NCBI RefSeq assembly: GCF_021502725.1
Contig: NZ_JAKFFS010000004.1
Span: 372,001-436,000, forward strand
DNA length: 64,000 nucleotides
Origin: Dyadobacter sp. CY345
GTDB taxonomy: Bacteria > Bacteroidota > Bacteroidia > Cytophagales > Spirosomataceae
Reading direction: 5' to 3'
The notes beneath the pieces are model-generated. The model did not search any database and was not told the DNA's origin. It was given only the letters and a program-made list of their open reading frames with translations. Position 1 is the first letter of the stretch; each line of letters begins with the position of its first letter. The position numbers and the translations under genes were made by a program. Below, piece by piece: positions 8,681-16,189 of this stretch.

Positions 8681-9400
8681 ATGCTGATTCCCGCCCTCAT
8701 CCTTTCAGTAGTATTTAGCTCGATGGCTTTTATTGTTACAAAAAGTAATGCCAAATTCATTCTTTCCGGTTACAATACCATGTCAGAAGCGCAGAGAGCT
8801 TTCGTCGATATTGACGCATATCTGAAATTTTATAAGCAATTCCATTTGTTTTTAGGTTTGTCTGTTTTAGCAGGGATGCTGCTGTTGGAGATGGTTGATA
8901 AAAACCTGGCTGGGGTTTTTCTTGGTATGTATCCGTTGCTGGCCTACCTCTATTTCATTGTAAAAAGCCAAAAATATTTTTCAGAAGTTAAAAATCAAAA
9001 AGTTGGAAATGTGATCGTTGTTGCTGTTTTGATTTTTGCAGTAGGTGGTGTGGGATACTTGTTTTTCAATGGGTTGAAGAATAGCGAAATTCAGTTAAAC
9101 GCTGATAATCTCGAAATTACGGGAATGTATGGCGAGAAAATTGATCGGGATAAAATCCTTGGAACAAAGCTGGTTTCTGAATTACCGGAAATAAAAATCC
9201 GGTCAAACGGCTTTTCTGCGGGTGATTTCAGGAAAGGAGATTTCAGGACGAAAGACGGGAAAACAGTAAAACTAATTGTCAATAATACTGAAAAGCCGTT
9301 TCTTATGCTTAATACCGGGGAAGGGGAAATATATTTTAGCTCAACTATTCAGTCTTCGGAGGATTTAATGGGCAGGATTGAGAAATGGAAGAAGCCTTAA
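8681..9400 (+). CDS. Membrane protein with C-terminal PH-like domain
   Basis: A 239-residue protein. Residues 1-20 form one hydrophobic helix (MLIPALILSVVFSSMAFIVT); two or three more follow at about 56-95 and 107-131 (LFLGLSVLAGMLLLE, VIVVAVLIFAVGGVGYLFF). The last ~100 residues are a beta-rich soluble domain (EITGMYGEKIDRDKILGTKL ... KLIVNNTEKPFLMLNTGEGEIYFSS) that resembles bacterial PH-like domains. The N-terminal half resembles DUF3784-type small membrane proteins. Function unknown. Start is an ATG 53 bases after the preceding terminator. Confidence 0.7.
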   Translation: MLIPALILSVVFSSMAFIVTKSNAKFILSGYNTMSEAQRAFVDIDAYLKFYKQFHLFLGLSVLAGMLLLEMVDKNLAGVFLGMYPLLAYLYFIVKSQKYFSEVKNQKVGNVIVVAVLIFAVGGVGYLFFNGLKNSEIQLNADNLEITGMYGEKIDRDKILGTKLVSELPEIKIRSNGFSAGDFRKGDFRTKDGKTVKLIVNNTEKPFLMLNTGEGEIYFSSTIQSSEDLMGRIEKWKKP

Positions 9401-9424
9401 TTGATTATTATTTTGCAAAATATA

Positions 9425-9455
9425 TTGTGTATAAACTACACCGTTGTTATGTTTG
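9425..9455 (+). promoter_or_regulatory. Bacteroidota-type promoter before the small HTH-like gene
   Basis: TTG at 9425-9427 and TATGTTTG at 9448-9455 are spaced by 20 bases and match the TTG-N19..21-TAnnTTTG consensus. The start would fall near 9462, which excludes the upstream candidate start at 9401 and supports the ATG at 9476. Confidence 0.6.
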
Positions 9456-9475
9456 CTAAACACACACTGATCAAT

Positions 9476-9772
9476 ATGAGCACTAACCGAAAGAAAATGT
9501 CATTAACGGAACTCGATGAACGTTTTGACAAACTTGAAAAAATGATGACCGAGATTACTAAAAGTAAACTCATTATCGCAGATAAAGAATATCATTTATC
9601 TGAATGGATCACGACTTCGGATTATGCAAAAAATAATGGCCTGGCAATCGCCAGAGTACATAACTGGATCACACGCGGCGTAATTCCATCCGACTGTTTG
9701 ATTGCGGTTCCTGAGCTAAACCATCTGAAATTAATTAAAGATCAGGCATATCAGACAAGAGCTACAACGTAA
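9476..9772 (+). CDS. Small protein, possible DNA-binding (excisionase/HTH-like)
   Basis: A 98-residue protein with an N-terminal coiled-coil-like segment (SLTELDERFDKLEKMMTEI) and a C-terminal part EWITTSDYAKNNGLAIARVH followed by NWITRGVIPSDC. The latter resembles the winged-helix segment of excisionase/MerR-like proteins, where a sequence like this reads 'use this word order, choose this row'. A DNA-binding role is a guess. The frame is open from 9401, but a promoter at 9425-9455 lies inside that extension, so the ATG at 9476 is chosen. No neighbour suggests a mobile element. Confidence 0.6.
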   Translation: MSTNRKKMSLTELDERFDKLEKMMTEITKSKLIIADKEYHLSEWITTSDYAKNNGLAIARVHNWITRGVIPSDCLIAVPELNHLKLIKDQAYQTRATT

Positions 9773-9785
9773 TGTTCTCCAACAA

Positions 9786-9822
9786 AAAACGACCCCTTCA
9801 GAATAATTGACGGGATCGTTTT
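9786..9822. terminator. Bidirectional terminator between the HTH-like gene and uxaB
   Basis: AAAACGACCCC and GGGATCGTTTT form an 11-bp stem with one mismatch and are flanked by A and T runs, so it can serve both convergent genes. Confidence 0.7.
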
Positions 9823-9840
9823 ATCTGAGAAAAAGAAAAT

Positions 9841-11331
9841 TTAATTTATAATCGTCTCTTTTTTTGAAAGTAATTTTAAATTTTCGGTAACAGCATCGTT
9901 AAATCCTGAGAGTGCAGAAAGATCAGCTCCCCATAAATTTTGATCACTTAATACTGCGTTAACGAGCTCGGTTGGAGACTTTGCATTTTCCCATTTTTCT
10001 GCGAAATAAGCTGCAGAATCACAGCGGATTGGATATAATTCACCGTTTCTATCACCGGAATAAATTCCTTCAACCAGTTGCACAGGCTTCATGAATAGTA
10101 GAAATGCAGCGAATCCTTTGGCAAAAAGCGCCGGAACTTCACTGGATTGTTGATAATGATTTAACAGCGTAGGAATATTACGCATTTTCATTTTAGCAGT
10201 ATACTGAACGGTGATATCAATTAATTGATGACGAATGAATGGATTTCTGAACCGGTCCAAAACCTGATTTCCGAATTCCTGCGCACGTGCCGGATCAACA
10301 TCATAAGGGATTGCAGGCGCTAATTCTTTCAACATCACACCCGCAATGAAATCAGCGGTTTCCGGGTTTTCCATACTTTCCCGGACGGTATTAAGTCCGC
10401 TTAAAAAACATAAACCCGAAGCAAGAGTATGCGTACCGTTCAGCAGGCGTAATTTTAATTCGCGGAAAAGATCAATGTTTGGTTCGATCACCACACCTTT
10501 GTCTGCCTGGGCAAAACTTAATACCGATTTTACTTGGTCGCCGCCTTCTATCGCCCATAAACTATAAACCTCTGAAACGATCAACAAATCATCTTTATAA
10601 CCGGACTTTTCCCTTAATTCAGTAACCGTTTCCGCGTCCGGTTTTCCCGGAACAATACGGTCAACCAGAGAATTACAGAAATGGTTATGTTTTTCCAGCC
10701 AACTAATAAAATCAGCACCCAAAGCATGCTGTTCAGCTTGTTTCAGAACGATTTCACGAAGTTTAGTACCGTTGCCAACAATCAGTTCAGTCGGAACGAT
10801 GACCATTCCGGATTCTGCCGAGCCTGAAAATGCTTTGAAGCGTTCAAACAAAAAGGCGGTAAGTTTTCCAGGAAAAGAAACGGGAGGAGAAGCTTCTAAA
10901 TTATCTTCAACAAACTGAATTCCGACTTCGGTTGTATTCGAAATCGCAATCTGCATTTCAGGATTATGAGCGCATTCAAGAATCTCAGCCCAGTGATTGC
11001 TCGCGGAAAGCGTCCTGCTGATCGCACTGTTTATAACCGTCTCATCAACCTGCTTTCCATTTTCGATACCACGAATACTGTGGGAAAAAATATTTTTCTG
11101 AGTTCCAAAAGCGTCAACGCCACCCTGTGAAGTTGATTTTACAACAACAATACGTCCATTAAATATATTCTGCTGATTCGCTTTATTCACGAAAAAGTCG
11201 GGGAGGCCGCGTAATAAAACGCCGGTACCAAACTGGATGATCTTTTCAGGTAAAGCGAGCAGTTTTTTATGGTCAGGATATAATTCAGGTCTTATTTCAA
11301 TCAGTTCGGGAGAAAGCTGTGGTGCAGTCAT
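9841..11331 (-). CDS. uxaB: Tagaturonate (altronate) / fructuronate reductase
   Basis: A 496-residue NAD-dependent polyol dehydrogenase of the mannitol dehydrogenase family; it reduces tagaturonate to altronate or fructuronate to mannonate in the cytoplasm. The dinucleotide-binding start is IIQFGTGVLLRGLPDFFVNKAN. Later signatures include NTTEVGIQFVEDN, IVPTELIVGNGTKLREIVL, HNHFCNSLVDRIVPGKPD and the catalytic-region LKLRLLNGTHTLASGLCFLSG with Lys/Asn/His. With uxaC, uxuA, kdgK and eda nearby it could supply the missing reductase between fructuronate and mannonate. Whether it acts on tagaturonate, fructuronate or both cannot be read from the sequence. ATG start, no SD. Confidence 0.85.
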   Translation of the reverse strand: MTAPQLSPELIEIRPELYPDHKKLLALPEKIIQFGTGVLLRGLPDFFVNKANQQNIFNGRIVVVKSTSQGGVDAFGTQKNIFSHSIRGIENGKQVDETVINSAISRTLSASNHWAEILECAHNPEMQIAISNTTEVGIQFVEDNLEASPPVSFPGKLTAFLFERFKAFSGSAESGMVIVPTELIVGNGTKLREIVLKQAEQHALGADFISWLEKHNHFCNSLVDRIVPGKPDAETVTELREKSGYKDDLLIVSEVYSLWAIEGGDQVKSVLSFAQADKGVVIEPNIDLFRELKLRLLNGTHTLASGLCFLSGLNTVRESMENPETADFIAGVMLKELAPAIPYDVDPARAQEFGNQVLDRFRNPFIRHQLIDITVQYTAKMKMRNIPTLLNHYQQSSEVPALFAKGFAAFLLFMKPVQLVEGIYSGDRNGELYPIRCDSAAYFAEKWENAKSPTELVNAVLSDQNLWGADLSALSGFNDAVTENLKLLSKKETIIN

Positions 11332-11384
11332 TTTTATAAGTTTCTTGTTCGTTAGTATGACGTTGTTTCTTGAATTAAACCCCT

Positions 11385-11416
11385 AAAAAAAGAGGCACCG
11401 TTTGGATGCCTCTTTT
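11385..11416 (-). terminator. Terminator after lon
   Basis: AAAAGAGGCA and TGCCTCTTTT form a perfect 10-bp stem; on the minus strand it is followed by a run of seven T. It lies between the lon stop and the uxaB start. Confidence 0.85.
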
Positions 11417-11456
11417 ACTATATAATTTCAGAACTATAAGATCGCGAAAAGTTGTT

Positions 11457-13979
11457 TTAAGCATTCAATGTTACAAAGCCGCTTTCTTCTTTCTCTTTCT
11501 TTTCATCAGGAAAAACGAAAGTTGTTGCTTTGTTCACTTTTTCCGGTAGAAGCGCAATAGCCAGCACTTCATCAACTTTATCCACATAATGGAATTTCAA
11601 ATCCTGGATATAGTTTGCCGGTACTTCTTCAACATCCTTGCGGTTTTTCACGCACATGATAATCTCTTTCACACCAGCTCTTCTCGCAGCAAGAATTTTT
11701 TCTTTAATCCCGCCAACAGGAAGTACTTTTCCACGAAGCGTAATTTCACCTGTCATGGCCAGGAACGGACGGATACGACGCTGCGTAAAAATAGAAGCCA
11801 TCGACGTTACCATCGTGATACCAGCCGAAGGACCATCTTTCGGAACCGCTCCGGCAGGAACGTGCACGTGCAAATCGTAGTGGTTAAATATGCGGTAATC
11901 GATATCCAATTCGTCGGAATGCGCTTTCAGATAAGAAAGTGCCGTGATGGCCGATTCCTTCATCACATCGCCAAGCTGTCCTGAAAGTGTCAAACCACCT
12001 TTTCCGCGACTTAAACTTGTTTCGATGAATAGAATTTCACCACCAACGGATGTCCACGCAAGGCCCGTAACCACACCTGCAAAATCGTTATCCTGATACA
12101 GATCTTTATCAAAAATTTCGGCACCAAGGAATTTTTCAACGTGTTCAATCTTGATTGTCTTAGGATATTCCTGATCCATCGCAACTGATTTCGCAATTTT
12201 ACGGACAAGCGTTCCTACTTTTTGTTCAAGATTACGTACACCTGATTCCCGGGTATATCCTTCGATCACGCGAAGAAGTGCCGCATCGTCAAATTTAATG
12301 TCCGTTGCTTTCAAACCGTGATCCTTACGCTGTTTTGGCACAAGATAACGTTTCGCGATCTGCAATTTTTCTTCAATTGTATAACCCGTCATCTCGATAA
12401 TTTCCATACGGTCGCGAAGTGCCGGATGGATAGTATCCAGTGCATTGGCCGTTGCTACAAATAGTACGCGCGAAAGGTCATATTCAACTTCAAGATAATT
12501 ATCTGTGAAAGAAGAATTTTGTTCCGGATCCAAAACTTCCAGCAGTGCAGAAGCAGGATCGCCGCGGTAATCGGAGCTTACTTTATCAATTTCATCAAGA
12601 ATAAAAACCGGATTTGCAGAACCCGCTTTTTTGATATTCTGGACAATTTTACCTGGCATTGCGCCGATATAGGTTTTACGATGTCCGCGTATTTCAGCTT
12701 CATCATGCACACCACCGAGCGCCATGCGGATATATTCACGGTTCAAAGATTTCGCAATGGATTTTCCCAAAGAAGTTTTACCTACGCCGGGAGGACCATA
12801 CAAACAAAGAATTGGGGCTTTCAAATTACCTTTCAGTTTCAAAACCGCCAGGTATTCAATAATCCGTTCCTTTACTTTTTCTAAACCGAAGTGATCAGCA
12901 TCCAGCACTTTTTGCGCACGGACAAGATCAAAATTGTCTTTTGTATACTCACCCCAAGGCAAGTCAACCAGCGTTTCCAGATAATTTAAGGTTACCGGAT
13001 ATTCTGGGGCCATCGGGTTAATGCGTTGCAATTTGGCAAGTTCCTTGTCAAAATGTAAACGGACCGTATCCGACCATTTTTTCTGGCTGGCTTTCGCACG
13101 GATATCATCCATATCGCGCTCCGGACTATCGATTCCTAACTCATCATGCAAAACTTTAATTTGCTGACGCAGATAATAATCACGTTGTTGCTGATCGATA
13201 TCAGAACTTGCTTTCGACTGAATTTCACGTTTCAATTCAAGCATTTCGATCTCCCGCATCATATACTGAAGCAAAAGTGTCGCTTGTTTATGCCCGTTTC
13301 TTTCTTCCAGCAATCTTTGTTTATCGGCTACTTCAACATTAATATTTGAAGACAGGAAATGAATCAGAAAAACCGGACTTTCAATATTATCAAGTGCAAT
13401 TCTTGCCTCCTGAGGAATTTCCGGATTCAGGCGCATAATCTTGTGCGCACCGTCGCGAAGCGATTGTAACAGCGCTTTCGATTCTTTTTTGGTAGGAGCA
13501 ACGAAGGAGTCTTCAATAGCTTCTACCTCAGCAGTCAGGTATGGGTCTTCGCTTAAAATCTTTTTGATCTCAAAACGCTGACGCCCCTGAACGATGATTG
13601 TAACGTTGCCATCTGGCAATGTGATCATTTTGAGGATATGCGCAACCGTCCCGATCTTATGCAGATCATCCGCCGTAGGATCTTCTTTATTAGGTTTTGC
13701 CTGCGTGACAGCACCCAGAATCCGCATGTTGATATCCGAATTCCGATATATTTTCTTTACTAGACGAATAGCTTTCTGGCGTACTACGGTAACCGGAATT
13801 ACCATACCCGGGAAAAGTACAGTTTGCCTGATTGGCAAAATGGCAAGCTCATTAGGTACTTCAAATGGTTCATCGGAGCCCTCAGGACCACCAAGGGGGA
13901 CAATTTCAAGGCTATCTAAATCCGAATCGGACATGAGTAGCCGACTATAGAGGTCAGAAGGTTCAAATTTCATAGGCAT
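11457..13979 (-). CDS. lon: ATP-dependent protease Lon (LonA type)
   Basis: Lon degrades misfolded and regulatory proteins in the cytoplasm. The 840-residue protein has the LonA order: an N-terminal substrate-binding domain (LAILPIRQTVLFPGMVIPVT), a coiled-coil middle region, the AAA+ module with Walker A LYGPPGVGKTSLGKSIA and Walker B NPVFILDEIDKV, and the protease domain. The latter has KDGPSAGITMVTS (catalytic Ser) and LPVGGIKEKILAARRAG (catalytic Lys). It is slightly longer than E. coli Lon because of an N-terminal extension and a short acidic/basic tail. Starts at MPMKF, MKF or MSDSD are all possible. A 17-base palindrome sits directly before the first ATG, which may bear on regulation. 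Confidence 0.96.
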   Translation of the reverse strand: MPMKFEPSDLYSRLLMSDSDLDSLEIVPLGGPEGSDEPFEVPNELAILPIRQTVLFPGMVIPVTVVRQKAIRLVKKIYRNSDINMRILGAVTQAKPNKEDPTADDLHKIGTVAHILKMITLPDGNVTIIVQGRQRFEIKKILSEDPYLTAEVEAIEDSFVAPTKKESKALLQSLRDGAHKIMRLNPEIPQEARIALDNIESPVFLIHFLSSNINVEVADKQRLLEERNGHKQATLLLQYMMREIEMLELKREIQSKASSDIDQQQRDYYLRQQIKVLHDELGIDSPERDMDDIRAKASQKKWSDTVRLHFDKELAKLQRINPMAPEYPVTLNYLETLVDLPWGEYTKDNFDLVRAQKVLDADHFGLEKVKERIIEYLAVLKLKGNLKAPILCLYGPPGVGKTSLGKSIAKSLNREYIRMALGGVHDEAEIRGHRKTYIGAMPGKIVQNIKKAGSANPVFILDEIDKVSSDYRGDPASALLEVLDPEQNSSFTDNYLEVEYDLSRVLFVATANALDTIHPALRDRMEIIEMTGYTIEEKLQIAKRYLVPKQRKDHGLKATDIKFDDAALLRVIEGYTRESGVRNLEQKVGTLVRKIAKSVAMDQEYPKTIKIEHVEKFLGAEIFDKDLYQDNDFAGVVTGLAWTSVGGEILFIETSLSRGKGGLTLSGQLGDVMKESAITALSYLKAHSDELDIDYRIFNHYDLHVHVPAGAVPKDGPSAGITMVTSMASIFTQRRIRPFLAMTGEITLRGKVLPVGGIKEKILAARRAGVKEIIMCVKNRKDVEEVPANYIQDLKFHYVDKVDEVLAIALLPEKVNKATTFVFPDEKKEKEESGFVTLNA

Positions 13980-13996
13980 TCTGTCATAATGACAGA
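13980..13996. promoter_or_regulatory. Palindrome directly upstream of lon (candidate operator)
   Basis: TCTGTCATAATGACAGA is a perfect palindrome around one central base, ending one base from the lon start codon. It could be a repressor site or an mRNA hairpin covering the initiation region. It does not match the CIRCE element. Confidence 0.4.
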
Positions 13997-14103
13997 TAAT
14001 CTTTTCCTAATTTATAAATAATGACTTTCAAAAGAAAGGGAAAACAAAAACAAAATAGCCGTGCCAATGTAATTATTGTCAGGCCGTTCTGCAAGTAACT
14101 CGC

Positions 14104-14595
14104 TTAAAGTGATTGTACTGTTTGTCCTTTTTTAAATAAAAAAGTTTTCGGGCCTGCCAGGGATTTTACGTTGGTCATATTGACTTGATCGTCAAATACA
14201 TCCATTAAAATGCTGTTCTGAAGTTTCCATCCGACAGGATTATCAGTGAAAGGAATTTCCAGGTATACCCAGGTTGCGTCGGCTTCTTCTTCTTTGCCAA
14301 GATACTGGACTTCTGCTTTTTTCTGCGCGTTGGTCAGAATAAAATGTTTGCGGATGTACCGCTCAACGAATGGATTATTCAGATCGTTATTCTTGATCGT
14401 AAAGATCTTTTTGTTGTTGTCTTCTGAAATTCCCTTTTCAAGATCGTCTGTAAAAATACGGATACTGATTTGAAAAGATTTTCCAGGTTTGTCGTATTGC
14501 ATTTGCGTAACGCTTACATGATATTCATGTTTTGGAGCAAACGCGCTTGACAAACAAAAGATAACAATCAGAAATGGCAGAAAAAATATCTTCAA
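14104..14595 (-). CDS. DUF6702 family exported protein
   Basis: A ~163-residue protein of the DUF6702 type, known mainly from Bacteroidota; function unknown. The frame is open to an ATG at 14691, but that start overlaps the rseP end and the stretch contains a terminator hairpin (14632-14658). Starting at the TTG at 14595 gives a proper signal peptide, (M)KIFFLPFLIVIFCLSSAFA, followed by HEYHVSVTQMQYDKPGKSF, the typical family beginning. The mature part is beta-rich (FQISIRIFTDDLEKGI, ATWVYLEIPFTDNPVGWKL). It is the next gene after rseP on the same strand but probably not in the same transcript. Confidence 0.7.
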   Translation of the reverse strand: MKIFFLPFLIVIFCLSSAFAPKHEYHVSVTQMQYDKPGKSFQISIRIFTDDLEKGISEDNNKKIFTIKNNDLNNPFVERYIRKHFILTNAQKKAEVQYLGKEEEADATWVYLEIPFTDNPVGWKLQNSILMDVFDDQVNMTNVKSLAGPKTFLFKKGQTVQSL

Positions 14596-14620
14596 TGCAA
14601 ACGTATAAGAAGATGTAAAA

Positions 14621-14658
14621 TTTGTTAAAACAACCGGCCTCTGTTTGAGAGACCGGTT
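14621..14658 (-). terminator. Terminator after rseP
   Basis: AACCGGCCTC and GAGACCGGTT form a 10-bp stem with one mismatch and a 7-base loop 11 bases past the rseP stop; on the minus strand GTTTTAACAAATTTT follows. Confidence 0.65.
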
Positions 14659-14668
14659 AGGAATATTT

Positions 14669-15985
14669 TTAGAAAACAGCTTTCCAAACATCGTTGAAAA
14701 TTGCGAATGCCATTAGGCCAAGCAATAATACCATTCCCACTTTTTGGGCATTTTCAAGAAAAGCATCTGACGGTTTACGGCCTGAAATAATTTCATAGGA
14801 AAGAATTACAGCGTGACCTCCATCAAGTGCCGGAATTGGTAAAGCATTCATAAATGCCAAAACCATGGAAAGAAGCCCTGTCAAATACCAGAAACGGCTC
14901 CAATCCCAAACTCCGCCAAACATTCGCGCAATACCAATCGGACCGCTTAATGCTTTTGAAGCCGAAACCTCACCACGGAATATTTTACCAAAACCTTTAA
15001 CATTATTGAAAACTACGGCGAAAGCATTTTCCGTACCTTTAGCCATTGCCTGGCCCAATGTATAATTCACGGTTGTGAACGAAAGAAGACTTTCAATGCC
15101 TATACCAATAGTACCTTCCGCCGAAACTTTGACATTTACATCTTCCTGTTTGCCATCCCTTAGTATAACAAATTTTGCAGTCTGGTTTTTCAGGCTTGGG
15201 AGCTGAGCTTGTAATTCGTGATAAAAGTTAATTGGAGCGCCATTGATAGCCACGATCTTGTCGCCTACTTCCAGTCCGGCTTTTTCAGCTGGCTCGCCTG
15301 GGGCTAATTCTGCAATTTTAAAAGGTCTTGCAGGTCCAATGAAATTTCCTTTCTCTTCCGGATCTGATAGTTTTTCGATAAAGTTGTTAGGTATATCGAT
15401 ATCAATTTCCTGTCCATTACGGTTTACGGTGTACGAACTATTACTGCCTAAAAATACATCTGAGCCAATAACATCATTGAAATCTGTAAAAGATTTTCCG
15501 TTGACCTTAACAATTTTATCTCCTGTTTTCAGACCAATCTGTTTCGCAAGATCACCTGCCACAATACCGTATTTATTCACTTCTTCTTTCGAAAGAACCT
15601 TTTCGCCGTCCTTGTAAGCAATAACGATAAAGATAAATACACCGACAATAACGTTTACGATAATACCGCCAAGCATTACTATCAGTCGCTGCCAGGCTGG
15701 TTTCGAACGGAATTCCCATGGCTGAGGCTCTTTGTTCATAGCTTCGGTATCCATTGACTCGTCAATCATACCCGATATTTTCACAAATCCACCCAGTGGA
15801 ATAGCGCCAATTCCATATTCTGTTTCACCTTTTTGTATACTCCATATTTTCGGAGGAAATCCGATAAAGTACTTTTCCACACGCATACCAAACATTTTAG
15901 CGGCAAACATATGCCCCCACTCATGCAATCCCACCAAAATAGACAAACCCAAAATGAGTTGTCCGGCCATAATTAAGATTTCCAT
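14669..15985 (-). CDS. rseP: Site-2 intramembrane metalloprotease RseP
   Basis: RseP cuts membrane-embedded substrates such as anti-sigma factors, and clears signal-peptide remnants, in the inner membrane. The 438-residue protein begins with a transmembrane helix that carries the zinc site LVGLHEWGHMFAAKMFG (HExxH). It continues with two PDZ-like domains (YGIVAGDLAKQIGLKTGDKI and ELAPGEPAEKAGLEVGDKIV) and ends with the second zinc-ligand helix MNALPIPALDGGHAVIL (LDGGH). A last helix follows (VGMVLLLGLMAFAIF). Length and domain order are normal. Start is the ATG of MEILIMAGQ; MAGQ is an alternative. With an ECF/anti-sigma operon 5 kb away it could serve regulated proteolysis, but no direct link is visible. 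Confidence 0.93.
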   Translation of the reverse strand: MEILIMAGQLILGLSILVGLHEWGHMFAAKMFGMRVEKYFIGFPPKIWSIQKGETEYGIGAIPLGGFVKISGMIDESMDTEAMNKEPQPWEFRSKPAWQRLIVMLGGIIVNVIVGVFIFIVIAYKDGEKVLSKEEVNKYGIVAGDLAKQIGLKTGDKIVKVNGKSFTDFNDVIGSDVFLGSNSSYTVNRNGQEIDIDIPNNFIEKLSDPEEKGNFIGPARPFKIAELAPGEPAEKAGLEVGDKIVAINGAPINFYHELQAQLPSLKNQTAKFVILRDGKQEDVNVKVSAEGTIGIGIESLLSFTTVNYTLGQAMAKGTENAFAVVFNNVKGFGKIFRGEVSASKALSGPIGIARMFGGVWDWSRFWYLTGLLSMVLAFMNALPIPALDGGHAVILSYEIISGRKPSDAFLENAQKVGMVLLLGLMAFAIFNDVWKAVF

Positions 15986-16189
15986 TCAGGTCTTTGAAAT
16001 AATTGAAAATAAATAATGGAAAATTGAAAAAATAAACTGCCTACCTTATGTGATCTACAACTTACGATTTCAAATATTAAACTTTTACTTTTCTTGCTAA
16101 TACAAATAAACGTAATCTCAAACAGTAAAGTTACGTAAATAGGATAATTTCATTTAAAAACCTTTTACAAACGGTACTTAGGCACATAT

